Source: Rhytidiadelphus loreus
Taxonomy: Eukaryota > Streptophyta > Bryopsida > Hypnales > Hylocomiaceae
Assembly (NCBI GenBank): GCA_947034895.1
Contig: OX344764.1
Location: 42,348,935-42,412,934, forward strand
DNA length: 64,000 bases
Direction of reading: 5' to 3'
Part shown: positions 49,016 to 62,000 of the stretch, piece by piece
Layout: each line of letters starts with the position of its first letter
Numbering within the stretch: position 1 is the first letter of the stretch
Translations under genes and position numbers: made by a program
The notes under the pieces: generated by a model
What the model was told of the DNA's origin: nothing
The model's input: the letters and a program-made list of their open reading frames with translations, nothing else
Databases searched by the model: none

Positions 49016-51235
49016 AAGGGTGGTATAATTGCAAATACTACTCTAAGTGTTGATCAATTGTAAATGATGCTCTAAGATTGCAATATCATATGAAGTCAAT
49101 GTTTTTGAAAATTCTAGCACCCATTAGAACTATCCAACAAGTCATAAAATGTTGCTTGGATTTCATTTGGCCCCTATTTTAATTCCTATTTTAAGATTCC
49201 GTTTGAATTTGATTCAATTGTTATTTTATTGAATAATTTTGAAATCCAAAAATGAAAATAAATTTTATACCAATCATAATTACCTATGGAGTATTTCAAT
49301 TATTATATTTTTTGAAATATGATATGAATATATGTTTTTCCAAAACGTTTAAGGTGACCACAAGTAATATTAAGTCAATTCATATTAATATAATATGGAT
49401 ATTTTTCTATCTTCCAAAAACCTAAAAAATCATACAATACATTAAATATTTTTAGTAGATTCATAATAAGAATCTTATTTTTTAAAGTCAGTTTAGTTTT
49501 AAGCCAAGTACTAAAAGCCAAGGGCCAACTAAAGAGCAATATATCACAATTTATTAGATAATTCTATTTGCTTTGTAGTCTAAAAGAGAATCCTATTTGT
49601 CTCGCTATTTGTTAGACTTTAAGAAAAAAAATATTTGTACAAGAAATGATGGATTTTGGAAGAAATGGACAATAATTGGTTTCATTTTTTTGAACATTTC
49701 AACTTTTTCCTTAAAAAATAAATACTAAATTATTTATTTTCTTGAAATTTTGCCTTGACTACTTTTTGCAAATAACTTTTGTACTAATTTTAATGTATTA
49801 CAAATAATTTGATTTTTTGTACAAGTTAGTGTCACAAGAACTATTAGTATTGATACTTCAATGTAATACTATCCATCTAAGGTTGGAGCTCTTATAAACA
49901 AGCACATTTTCAAAAGTGTGTTCTAAATAAATCTAGAAATTAAAATATTAGATAGATATTTATTAAACATTATTCAACATGAAGACATTTTGAGGCACAA
50001 ATTTATAAAAAAATTCAATTCAACTTTGACCTCTTCTACAAAGAATATTGAAATATTAGAATTGAGAAGAAATTTGTTGTATATGTGTCCTTTTTATGAA
50101 TCCCTAGACCTATTAAAAGTTTTTTTTGAGTTTGAGTTTGAGTTTGAGTAGGGTCTCCCAAGTATTGGTAGAAAAAATTACCTCCTTCCTTGAACTTCAT
50201 TCAATTGTAGTAATAATTGGTCTAAGGTAGGAAGTCTATGATAAAAGTGTTCATTTAATCCTTGATTGCCTAACCAACCATATATAATCAATTCAAAAAT
50301 TTGGGCTTCATTGTGTGTGGGTAGTTAAATTTCTTTTTATGGGTGATATTGAAGGTTAACTATTGGAAGCTTTCATTTTTCACTTAAAAAGGTAAATATT
50401 TGATTTTTGAGAGGTACTCAAAGGCATATATGTACCATTAGTGGAAGTGTAAAGCTTGCCGATTTCAATTGATTTGAGATCTATAAACTTGTGTTTATTC
50501 ATTTGCTTTGAAAATAGTCCCAATGGAAAGAATAAAGTGTTAATTTGGAATCATCAATAATTTCTACTAATAAAAAAAAATTGCATTTCAATAGTTGTAG
50601 GGGGGTAAAGTGTAAGTTTTTTAGAAGTGCAATTTAGTGTGCTAACACAACTTTTAGTTGTTTATGTCACCTCCAATCCCCCCAAAATTCTTATATGCAA
50701 ATTTCTCAAACATTGTGCGGAAGGACAACATATTAAAAATAGGATACATACATTTTTCTTGTCATAATTACACAACTCCTATGCAATTTCACACTCAAAA
50801 CTAGTATGCACACTAATAATCAAGCTCTTTAAATCTCTATACAATTAGATTTTGAATAAAAAACCATTTGCTTCATTGGAGATATTAACACTATAAATCC
50901 AAGTTCTTATTTGCATAGGAAAAACACACTTGAAAAGGCTTAGGCACTTATGGGTTAAGAGCTAGAAATTAATTTGGAGAGGTTACACTTCTTGAAATAT
51001 TTTTCAATACCTTTTTTTTGAAAGGCAAATGGAATTGTCATCTAATCCAAGTTGTTTTATATTTTTTGAAGCTTTGTGGAATTAGTTATAAGTTTCTGAA
51101 ATTGAAACACAATGATTACTAAATGTGTCCACTTCTTGAAATTTACACTATTTATACATTGTTGAAGCAATGAAAAAAACAAAATGTACTGTAAATGGTG
51201 TAGACTTTAGGAGGTGGGTGCTTTTAGAGTTTGAT
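49016..51235. other. AT-rich gene-free stretch
   Basis: No gene or element recognised apart from a short (TTTGAG)n tract near 50125-50148. Confidence 0.4.
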
Positions 51236-51237
51236 CA

Positions 51238-51960
51238 AGGGTGATTGTAAGAAAGACCGAATGATTTTGGTAGCGTTTGGTCAAAAACCGTGTTTTTTCT
51301 GCCCAATACTAGGAGTACTACAAAATGGAACAATCTCAGCCATTGATTTGAAAAATCAACGGCCAATAGTACTTTTGAGTACTTTATAATACTGAAACAG
51401 TACTACTTAAAAAAAATGACAGTTTGCTACAGAAAGTAGATAAAATTAAGTATAAATTAATAAAAATTAGAAAATCATGAATAAAAAAATTAAACTAAAA
51501 ATTGGCCATTTATAAAGACTTGATAGTGATTACATTTCACCAAAAACTAAAAATTGAAACCATCATGAAAGTTTGGAGTGCTATGCACAAGGGACCCCTA
51601 TTTGCATGCATGTTGAGGACAAAGAATTGTGTTTTTTTTAATTCCCTTTGATGGGCACATGCTCATCTAATGTGGGAATAGGCCACAAAAAAGTCAAGTG
51701 AACTTCATGTTTTTTGGATACTTCACAGTACTAAAAAACCCTAAACCGTAAAGTGTGACAAATGAGCTAAATTGATATTTAATTATAAAATTATTTTTCA
51801 ATTTTTTTGAAAAATAACAAATCTCATGTTTTCTGAGTTAGCAATCTTCCATAAAAATTTCAAGTCCATTGGCTTCAATTTCCAAAAGTTACGGCCAAAA
51901 CCAACTCCATCACTTCAATTGTGACACCTCATAGGATTGGTCTTTCTTGCAATCACCCTC
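51238..51960. mobile_element. TIR element, about 723 bp, superfamily unresolved
   Basis: The left end AGGGTGATTGTAAGAAAGAC and the right end read inward, AGGGTGATTGCAAGAAAGAC, match at 19 of 20 bases. The interior is non-coding and AT-rich with several AGTACT-type motifs. The flanks share only TCAA or CA, so the target duplication and superfamily are not settled. Confidence 0.7.
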
Positions 51961-52513
51961 AAGCGCATTATGACCTCATACGCAGGTTGTTGTTTTTGAG
52001 CAAATTTTCACTAATAAAAAACAATGCAAATTTTTTTATAAGGAATATTTGGCGAGATATTCTTTGATCCTTTTTTAGTGGATGAAATCACTAAATTGTT
52101 AGCAAATCTTGGGATGGTATCACTCTATTTTGGCCATGAATGTATACTCTTTTGAACGAATATTAAATTAATTTTTCATCCATATATTGCAAGTTTCATT
52201 TCATGCGCCATGACCTAAGGTGAAGGCACTGACCCAAAAGCCTTCATGTTCCCATTCTTGTACTAACCCTAGACTACCACTAAACGTGTCCCTAGACTTT
52301 AGTTAAAGTGTCCTCCAAATGCTTATCCATTAGATGGTTTTTGAGGCCTCTAAGAGACTGCGGGTTCCCCTGCTGCGAGAACGCAGGGAACATGATAGCT
52401 GGTCTACCACCTCAGCGTCCTACGTGGTTGAGAGGCAATTAGGTCATTTCCGGATTTTTTTTTTTTTTTTTTTTTCAAACTTAAATTCAGTGCTTATCTC
52501 CTAAGCCTTAGAG

Positions 52514-53465
52514 CACTAGAAGAAAAACACGTCCGGCACAACCAACTACTATGCAACTAGTGCCCTATGCAACTGTCATGCAACTAGTTTCCTCTCTATT
52601 TGCACCAAATCTAATGTAGTTGTTTTGTGTCATTGTTTTACAACATTCATTCATTGTTTTAGTTGCAAAGTAGTCATTTTGTAGTTGCAAAAAAAGACTA
52701 GGAAACAACTAGTGTCCTATGCAACTATTATGCAACTGTAAAATGACCATAGTTGTTTCCTAGTTGTACGCTAGTTGGTTCTTAGTTGCACTCTAGTTGT
52801 TTCCTAGTTGCTTACAAAGTTCATTCCCATTTGTGTTATATCAATTGACCCATATCAATTGTAAAGAGTACCATTAGATTGAACATATAAGACTTGTAAG
52901 TTGTTATAATCTTATGTAATGAATTCTTTTGATAGAATTCTAAGATTTCTATAATTTGTGGGTTTCTACAATTTGTAGATTTTGTATATAAGAATTTAAA
53001 AAATAATTAAAATTCAAGAAATTTTATAATCTAGGAAATTGAATTTTGAAATCTAGGAAGAAGGTAGATCTGAAATTTTGAAATCTAGGAAGAGGGTAGA
53101 TTTGAAATTTCGAAATCTAGAAAAAGGTAGATTTGAAATTCAAAAATCTAAGAAAAAGGTAGTTCTGAAATTCTAAAATCTAGAAAGGAGGTAGATCTGA
53201 AAATTTGAAATCTACAAATCATTGAGATTTATATTTTAAAATTTACAAATCTACAAGTTGCAAGCAAGTTGCAAACAAGTTGCACACAAGGATGAAGTTC
53301 TTTGTATGGTGTCGGATGACAAAAAACCTTGCAACTAGACTGCAACTAATGCGACTTGTCCATTGCAACTACGAACTCTACATTGTCACCTAGTTGCAAA
53401 CGTCCTATGCAACTACAAAATGAGTTGCATACTGTAGTTGCAAAACCCCTCATTTTCTTCTAGTG
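52514..53465. mobile_element. CACTA-type non-autonomous element, 952 bp
   Basis: It begins CACTAGAAGAAAAA and its right end read inward is CACTAGAAGAAAATG. GAG flanks both ends (52511-52513 and 53466-53468), the 3-bp duplication of CACTA (En/Spm) elements. Both ends are crowded with TAGTTGCAA motifs in both orientations, like the subterminal transposase-binding arrays of CACTA elements. There is no coding capacity. The centre holds a short array of AATCTAGGAAGAGGGTAGAT-like units (about 53030-53215). Confidence 0.87.
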
Positions 53466-53468
53466 GAG

Positions 53469-54867
53469 TCTGTCACTGTTTGGAAATAATTAATATCTAG
53501 GAATATAATCCCAGTTTATTATTTCTGTGTAAAAGATTTATTCTTTATAAACTCTGATGTATATCTAGGACATCAGATACACTTATTTTTGAATCATTTA
53601 CAAAAACGGAACATAGTTTCTTGTCTAAATATGCCCTCCAATATAATCGCTAATTTTTCAGGACAAAGGACTACAGGTTCTAAAAACCGGTCCTAGCCTG
53701 TACCCATTACTCTAATAAGTAAACAAACCGCCGGGTTTTTACTAGACTATAAATATGGGCAGATGTTTTCCTGAAGATATTTGACGGTTTAAGGTACCGG
53801 TTATAACCCAAGCTACAACAGTATAATCAGGTTCATAAAAGAATTCTGACGTTTTAAATTCCAACAGGGCCGCACTGCCTCCACAGCCAGCGAGAAGCCT
53901 TCCTCAGGTTTTTTGAATTTGTACGTGGGAGTGATCAGGCTACCTGAAACGGGCTGGATATATACAGACTGTTTTTTCTGGTGATGTCCACTAGATGGCA
54001 ACCAGTGGGTATCAGATGTTCAAAAATTAGAAATTGTTTTGGTGATTGGGAGTACCAGACATGGTGTTAGGTTCCCCAAACAGCGGCCAACAGGTGTTGT
54101 AGTTTTCCACAGGCTTTACTGTTTCTTGTAGAGCTATGTTGTGTTTTGTTGGTTTATTCCTAAGTTGTGTATGTTTTTTTGATTAAGTTTGGACTAATGC
54201 TCTTGTGATTTACGATAACAAGTAGTGGTATTCTTAAGACACCTCGTACACGTCGAATTTTGGACTAATGGTTTGCTGTTGTTGATATGGGTACAGGTGA
54301 GGACTACCACCTCTCGGGAATTTTTCCAAAAAGTTCTGAAAAAACTGCAAACTAGGAGGGGGAAGATAGTGTTTGTCTTCAAAACTATGTATGCTTGCTT
54401 CCTCTGTGGTTCAAGTTGTCACATTTTTTTTCCAAGTTGCTCAAACACTGATATTACTGTTTACTTGGAGCTTATTATTATATTTTTTTGATCGCACTTG
54501 CTCTTCTGTTTAGAAAAGTACAGATAAGTCTTTGGCTTACTTGGTCAAGTATACACACCGTGAAGCTTGTTGAAGCTTTTTAGCAACTGCTGTTTGCTAC
54601 AAACAGACTAAACACACTAGTTTAGCAAGTCGTTTTTTATTACATGATCAAATATTACACTGCCTGTAGATAATGCTTATGGATTCTTCAGTTCTATAAT
54701 GGATCAGTTGTCTTGTTTATAGACTGAAAATCGCATTTGATTTGCTATCTCTTTAAAGGGATTTTTTATGGATAAAACTGAAAAGAAGTTTATGCATTGA
54801 GAAGGAATTTCGAAAGGGAGTCAAAATCTACTCTAATTCTATTAGAGAAGAACAATAAAAACCTTTT
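53469..54867. other. Unassigned insert within the nested repeat
   Basis: The composition differs from the surrounding AT-rich DNA, with several short ORFs (for example 53813-54001 minus and 54225-54491 plus). None shows a motif I can name. It may be the eroded remnant of another mobile element. Confidence 0.3.
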
Positions 54868-55215
54868 TTTTTCCGACAGTCGGTTGTCCTTCACTGCTTG
54901 GAACAGTGAGGGGAACAGCCTTGAAACGGGCTCTCCTAGGCCTCAAAAAACATGTAATGTCTAATTTGTCGACACATCTAAAGGACACATACTTAACTAC
55001 TGATTTTTGCAGATTTCGATTTAGGGTCCACCTATGTGACAGTTGCAATGGTCTAGGGAGCCGGCACTTTGAAAAATCATAGAAATTACATACCACATGT
55101 CCACATCTGGAAAAAGTATTTTTTTTTAATATTCATGATTTTCACTTGCTAATACTACAAAAATATCATTTGAAGGAAAAAGTTGCCTCCAACTATGCTG
55201 AATTGCTTATATTTC

Positions 55216-57890
55216 AAGACGGTGTTGGGTGTTTCCACCGTAATGCTCATTCCTATCACTCCTTAATATCCTTTCCAGTCCTGTATTGTACAGTACAGTG
55301 TAGTATCTAAAAATTTATGTCCAGGGATACATTGGATCCAGTGCGATTGGAAGAAGGTACCGCCTGAATCTGGTGAAGGCCATGAATTTCAACGTAGTAC
55401 TACTATAACTGCTCTGAATGAAGTCCTGAATCTGGAAATCTTCAGTTCCAAGACGGTCGGTCTTAACTTCTTGCCGTTTTTGGTTGGCTAGCTGACCTTT
55501 GGCTGGCTAGCTCGATCGATCGATGACCTTTGGAGAGACACAGGGTCACCAATTCGCATACAACTAGCTAGCTAGCTAGCTTTTTCATACCTACTGTAGC
55601 TATAGCCTGCCTGTGCGGCTCTGCCTGCCATACTAGCTGGCCCTGCGCGCATCAATTGCCATCTTGCCTGCCCTGGGAGCAGTTCATGAATTCATTTGCC
55701 ATATTAACACGTACAATGATGTACCATATCAATCAACTACCCGCCTGTATATAGGTAGGCAGCATAAATTCTGATCTAATTTGTCGATCACTATTTGTAA
55801 GTGTGGTCTGAAGCTGGATCGGCGTACGTGTTGACTGAATTGGATCGAGAATTGAAGTGGTGGCACTTGAAACTGAAACTGGCCCCTACAGAACGGTGCG
55901 TGGTCCCTACGAATTGACTATTGGCATGGGTGGATCGGAAAACGGACTATTTTAAACTGGCCGGATCGACAGGTGATGAAAATGATGGAGACATGCAGAT
56001 CGAGCGGGTAGCAACAAATATCGATCGAATTGCTTCAGTTGTGGCAATGCAGACTGCCAACAACACTAGCTCAGCTGAAGGACAGAATGGTTTATTAACG
56101 GGTTTATTAATTGCATTTCAATTGCACACCTAATTTCTTGTGATGATCGAGGCCTAGCCTTCACTCCGTCATGCGCGCACCACCCACCTCGTACCCTCAG
56201 CTAGCTAGCTAGACAGTGGCCCATTTTTCCTAAAAAGTTGTGGCCATTAATTCTCCAAAACGTTTTGTTATCAGTCGATTTCTTGCGGTTTCTTGCGATT
56301 TCGTGCGTATGTGTATGCTTACGGTGCTGTTACGTTCCTGCAACAGGAATGGTGTGAGTCTCGATAATTATCTGAAGTAAATGTAAACATGCCAGCTTAA
56401 AGTTCACATAAGAATTGGAAAAGTGGGAACTGAATGATTCAACTGTGAAGTCTCTATGCAAAAGAGACAGAACACCAGTCAATTTTGTTATATTGACACA
56501 ACTCAGACTGAGAGCTAAAATTGTGTGACTCAATTGCAGTAAGGTAGCCTTAAAAAGTAGAACTGATCTACGCTTATAAGTGCACAGGTTTAGATTTAGG
56601 TGTCTGTCACAAGGCACAGGTCGGTCTTGAAAAGTGCCACCAAGATAATACTTCGAACTGGCCGTAACTGTCTCTGAACTGGCTATCTCTAAATCTCTGC
56701 CATTGTGCCATATGGACATGTTGCAGAGCTCAATCAGAAGCAAACATTCATTATAAGGGTGAAACTTCAAGTGAAGAGATGGGCACTTTCTTTGCACTAT
56801 CTGATACCTCAGATCTACATCCTAGTTTTCAGAAATAGAGAAATAATTTTAGTTGTTCGCCCCTATTGAAAAGTGCAAAATGTCGTGAAAATCAGCCAAA
56901 ACTGACATTAGTCTGTCAACTGGCAATCTCAGAATCTCTGCCATCTTGCAGAGCTCCAGAAGCAAACTCAATAAAATAGCGAAACTTCAAGTAAATAGAT
57001 AGGCACTGTCAATCACCCATCTAGAACCCCTCCTAGATTTACACCTCTCCTAGATTTCACGGCTATATATCAGAGCTCTGAGCAGAAATCACAGAAATCA
57101 TAAATTTGGCCATCTGCAACACGGCAATGGAATGAATGCGACAGTCCCAATAAGGCAGGTTGACAGTGAAGTCAATACCGATTGAGCTCAATTTCGATAA
57201 AACTGGCGGTATTCCAATACTTAACTTGGCACGTTTCAGGACGCGCGGCAGGAAACATAAATCCATACATGGCCTAATTCGTGGACTGAAATTAGACCTT
57301 TGTGAAGATATACGTAACATATGTAACATATATGTAACATATACGTAACATATGTATACGTAACATATGTATGACCAAAGTGAATCGCACCAATTCAACG
57401 AAATTAACGATGATTGAGATCGAATTGAAACTCGCTTGCCCCTACGTATGTACCATGCTAGCTGAGGTCGATGATTTCAAGGCGAAGAGAGCTAGTAACT
57501 TGAAATTCCCAAAAATTGTCAGTGCTATTCCATGCAAGTGGATTGGAGTCAAGAAAAGTGGTTATGAGAGAAACGGAGAAAATTCATTACAAATTTCACA
57601 TTCTAGACTTCCCACCATTGCAGTTCGATCTCGAGGAATCAGAAATGTGAAACTCACAAAAAAAAGTCTACTACAACAGGTCTTCAATTCGGTTTGCCCA
57701 TTCAGATGCTAAAATAACATTCCGGCTATATAAATTTCCTGCCCACTTGTCCCTGTTAATCGTCCCTGTATCGGTCATTGACTTTCGCGCACTTGTCATA
57801 CATTCAAATTACGTTGTTGGGGGAGTGAAGACCGTCCCCTGGCTAGAAGTAACAGTGTGTACCCTCGTGTTGCAATTACTGCCGATATAT
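55216..57890. other. Upstream region of the desaturase gene
   Basis: No gene is supported. CTAG/GATC tetranucleotide runs occur near 55490-55585. The segment about 56669-56830 is imperfectly duplicated at about 56920-57040 (shared AATCTCTGCCAT, GCAGAGCTC, GAAACTTCAAGT). A GTAACATAT-type repeat lies at 57316-57369. Confidence 0.4.
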
Positions 57891-57898
57891 AATTGCAC

Positions 57899-57908
57899 TA
57901 TATATAAG
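57899..57908 (+). promoter_or_regulatory. Candidate TATA box of the desaturase gene
   Basis: TATATATAAG precedes a moderately GC-rich leader. A donor CAG/GTACTAG at 58052/58053 and an acceptor TACAG just before the start codon at 59020 suggest a 5'UTR exon at about 57930-58052 and a UTR intron of about 960 bases. UTR introns are common in plant genes. No transcript evidence is available here. Confidence 0.5.
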
Positions 57909-59019
57909 TAAGACCCCGGGCGCTCCATTTCCAGATCATCAACCATCGCACTCTGCGGATCTAGCCATTGTCAACCCGAGAAAAGCTGCGTTTCAGCGAT
58001 CGGACGTGAAAGAGTACGAAGAATCCTGTCTTTTCCAGGCATCACATTTCAGGTACTAGCTAGCTAGTTGCCAATTTTGTACTCTCACTGTCTCCAATTT
58101 AATTTGACATAGTCTCGATCTGGTACGAAGAGTGCTAGCTATCCATTCTAGCATGTGAGCAATCCATTCACTGTCAATTTGGGGGCGCATCTATCGATCA
58201 ACCTACCTTCTAGCTCGATCGATCAGTCACACATGCACTGCCCCCTCGCTCTCGACCAGTATCGATCCATTCATTGCTAGAAATTGAAGGAGAAATTGAG
58301 TGTTCGATCAATGAGACTGAGCTGTTGCATTGGTTTGTAAAACTGTCATGCATATGTATGTTGAAAGCCTCTAATGGAGTGCATATACATTTGTTGAACT
58401 GATCTCTACCAGTTCTAGTTTCAGAACTTCAGTCGACCTCAGGAATTGAACATCACAATTTTGACGCCGCAATGTCCGAAAGACGTACACCTCGTGAACG
58501 TATTTCGTCGCTTTCTTGATGCATTTCGCACGTATAACTCGATCATCTGCGACAAGAATTAATTTCAGAGAACTGGAGATTGAAGCTGATCGTATTTCTT
58601 GTATACTGCTCCTCCTGTTCCAGCTAGATGATACTTTATGTGGAACAAAATCTAATCTTTAGCATCATATATACGTGATTTAGTACGCAAGATTTCGGGT
58701 ACGCGATTAATTATCATCCTTGATTTGAGAGGCATGCAGAAGTAGTTCATATTGAAGTTCGTGCGTCCTGGAGAAAATGTACACAGCTAGCTACTTAGCG
58801 AGTACTCCGTACATTTTTTGAGAATGCACACAGCGGATACACGAATTAGCTAGCAGTGGGGTTAAATTAAACTACTTGGAACATTAATTAAATCCTCTTT
58901 CAGATGCGTTTAATCAAATGGTATCGTACTGAGCTGATGTGGTGTTGACTAATTAATTATCAGGCTCCTCTGAAAACATTTGAAGTCGATCGATCGAGCA
59001 GGCTAGGCTGACGTACAGC

Positions 59020-62000
59020 ATGGCTCTCGTGACGGACTTCCTCAACTTTTGGGGAACGACATGGAGCAAGTACAGCATGTACACTAAGACGTATGCGCCA
59101 AGTTTCAAAATTCGTTCTTCAGAGAGTCCTGGGGCAACCGAGAATCAGACAGCAGGGATTAAGCCTGCTATTAGACGGCGGTCGTCGTCGACAGTGCACG
59201 TCGACAAATCGTCCGGTTCGTACCTCCTGATGACATGACAAGCTTCCCATGACAAGCCTCGGGACTGCTGGATTGTCGTCAAAGAGAAGGTTCGTTAAGC
59301 ATTTTAAACGAAAACCGTTCTATATATCTTCGAATCTTTCTTTCTAGCATTTGTGATCATGTGATATCATATTCTGTCATAATTCCCTGCTATCTTATCT
59401 ACTTTTCACAGGGTCTTTTTATTCATGCATGATCCCTAGCCTCTTGTTCGTTTGGGATCACGAAGAATTACTTGAAAAATACTGATCTCTAGCTGACGTG
59501 GGTCCCTGCCTTTTCCCTTTTTTTGACACGAATGACTTCATATATAGCCAGGGTACTTACCTTGAAACAAACTCCAGTCCAGTAATGGCCTGGAAGTTTA
59601 GAGATTTATCTTGAAAAATACAGGAAAGTTGCGTCATTCTGATAGAAAGTCATTTTTACTCCTACAATGCATGATTATTTTCTGTGCATGGGAGCAATTT
59701 CAGTTTGTTCGAGGCTAGCTTTTTTAAGCTTTGACTAGTCAACTATAAAAGTAGAGGGCCGATTGCACGGATGCTGCTTTAATTTTTCCTTTATATATTA
59801 ATCCACATTCTTTTAAATTTTTGCATGACAGGTGTACGATGTAAGCAGTTTTGCGGAGGATCATCCGGGAGGGACGGTGATTAGCACCTATTTTGGACGA
59901 GATGCTACGGATGTTTTCGCAACTTTCCATCCAAACTCTGCTTGGAAACTCCTCCAGACTTTCTACATCGGAGACCTTCTTGTGAGTCTAAAGTCTCTGT
60001 GTGTGCTTCAAAAATGGACAAATTCGTGAAGTTTGAGTCCGTGTTTCAGAGATTGTGATCGAGGTTCATGTGCTTGAGAGCTCCGAAAGACGAGGACTTG
60101 TGTCTAGATCTGAGGTCGCAGACGGGCGCCAATCTTTTGAAATTTCGCCATTTTAGTGAATTCGACGTTAGAAGCTCTAAATATCAAATTCTTTAAACTG
60201 GCGAATTTTCAAAAGATTGGCACGTCCGTCTGGTACTAGATTTTTCTAGTCCCAATTCTTAGAGGTTTGTGCACTTGAATGGCAATTCAAGCACATACAT
60301 TAATTCAAGCACTTAAAAGGGGCACCAATTTAACAAATTTGACCATTCTAGTGATTCCACAGCTTACAGAGTTCGCCCTATTTGCCTTCAGTCAGCAATT
60401 GTCAAATTTGAAGCGTGAAGCAGTCTGAGAGAGTGTGTTAATGTCAACAGTTGGTGTGTTGCATTGATATCTTGATGAAAGTTTAATTCTTTGGTTACTG
60501 TGGCAGAGAGAGGAGCCAATTGAAGGACTGCTGAAAGATTTCCGAGAGCTGCGAGCCCAATTCGCGAAGGAACAACTTTTCAAAAGCTCCAAATTGTTTT
60601 TCCTTATTCAAACTCTCATCAACGCAGCTCTCTTCGCCACAAGCATTGCGATTGTCAGTCTGAGCAAGTCTTACTGGGCGGTTCTGTTGTCAGCCAGTGT
60701 GATGGGCTTGTTCGTTCAACAGTGTGGATGGCTATCCCATGATTTTGTACACCAACAGGTCTAATTCAACACTTATCTCACCTTTCTGTAATTTCTCACT
60801 TATTAGGTGGGGAATAGTTACTGAAATTTAAGCCCTGTTTGACCGTAGGAGTGAATGATGCTCAAATTTATTATAGCATCGAGTTTCAGAACACCAAAAG
60901 TGTGACATCCAAACGTTCCAAACTCTTCAAATTTTCGTAGTAGATGAGCGTCTAAAATCTCAAATCTAGAGCTTTGTGCCGCTGAATGTCACATTTATGT
61001 GACGAAATTGACGTAGACTCCAGTGTAAGTTTTGCAATACCAAGACTTGACCGCGGCTACAATATCATGTTACTGATGTGATCCCCTATTTGCATGCAGG
61101 TCTTTGAAAACAGGAGACTGAACACCTTTTTCGGCTACGTATTCGGCAACTTAGTCCTGGGGTTCAGCGTCTCCTGGTGGCGCACCAAGCACAACGTACA
61201 CCACACTGCTCCCAACGAATGCGACCACACTTACACTCCCATCGACGAAGACATCGACACACTCCCCCTCATAGCCTGGAGCCATGAAATCTTAGCCACC
61301 GTGAAGAGCAAGCGGATCCTGCGAGTGCTGCAGTATCAACATTACGCCCTGGTGCCGCTGCTCTTTCTTGCACGCGCCAGTTGGTTGTTCGGGAGTGCGC
61401 TTTTCACGTTCAATCCAGCGTTGTCACCCTTCATTGGGGCTGTGGAGAAGGGGACGGTGATGTTCCATTATGTTTGGTTTACTTGGGTGGCGTTTCGGGT
61501 GCTTCCCGGGTGGTGGAAGCCGGTGGTGTGGATGGTGGGGACGGAACTTGTGGCAGGGTTTTGCTTGGGGTTCGTGTTTACGTTGAGTCATAATGGGAAG
61601 GAGGTGTACAACGAATCGAAGGATTTTGTGAATGCTCAGGTAAGGGCGATGTGTTCTTGTACTTCAAATGGTGGCTAGTTTTTCCAGGAAATGTCTTCAT
61701 TTTTGTTATGGAGAATGATACGAATTGCAATGGATATTAATACCTGTTGCACTTAATTCCATCTACCGTACTTTTAGACAAGAATATCATCTCATATTTT
61801 CTGTTTTGGCGAATTCAAGGATACAGAATGTGAGGTTTTAGAGCTGAAATGGTGATCGAAATAGTCGTAGTTTCAGTCTCCTAATTCATTAATGAAAACT
61901 CGAGAACTGAATCAGTTTTCAAATCATGTCCATGTATGGAATGTTTGAAGAATTCCCTACTCATAGTCCAGTGATGATAGAATTATTGGATCATACATTG

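Larger units (their letters stand above)
52334..54945. mobile_element. MITE family G, copy 4, enlarged by internal insertions
   Basis: The left end (GTTTTTGAGGCCTCTAAGAG) and right end read inward (GTTTTTTGAGGCCTAGGAGA) are inverted repeats. Next to them are the family G subterminal blocks AGAGACTGCGGGTTCCC on the left and CCCGTTTCAAGGCTGTTCCC, read inward, on the right. The orientation is opposite to the other copies. The normal length is about 310 bp; here about 2.3 kb of extra sequence lies inside. Confidence 0.65.
52215..55215. repeat. Dispersed repeat B, copy 2, split by a nested insertion
   Basis: The outer parts, 52215-52333 and 54950-55215, align with 17720-18295 as one continuous repeat. 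The sequence between is foreign: a family G MITE, itself enlarged by a CACTA-type element and by about 1.4 kb of unassigned sequence. Confidence 0.65.

Noticed and set aside
53813..54001. Possible retroelement fragment on the minus strand
   Set aside because: Only 62 codons with no reverse transcriptase, integrase or endonuclease motif that I can identify.
57063..57712. Two overlapping ORFs (111 codons minus, 113 codons plus) upstream of the desaturase
   Set aside because: One includes the GTAACATAT repeat and neither has a known motif; treated as chance ORFs.
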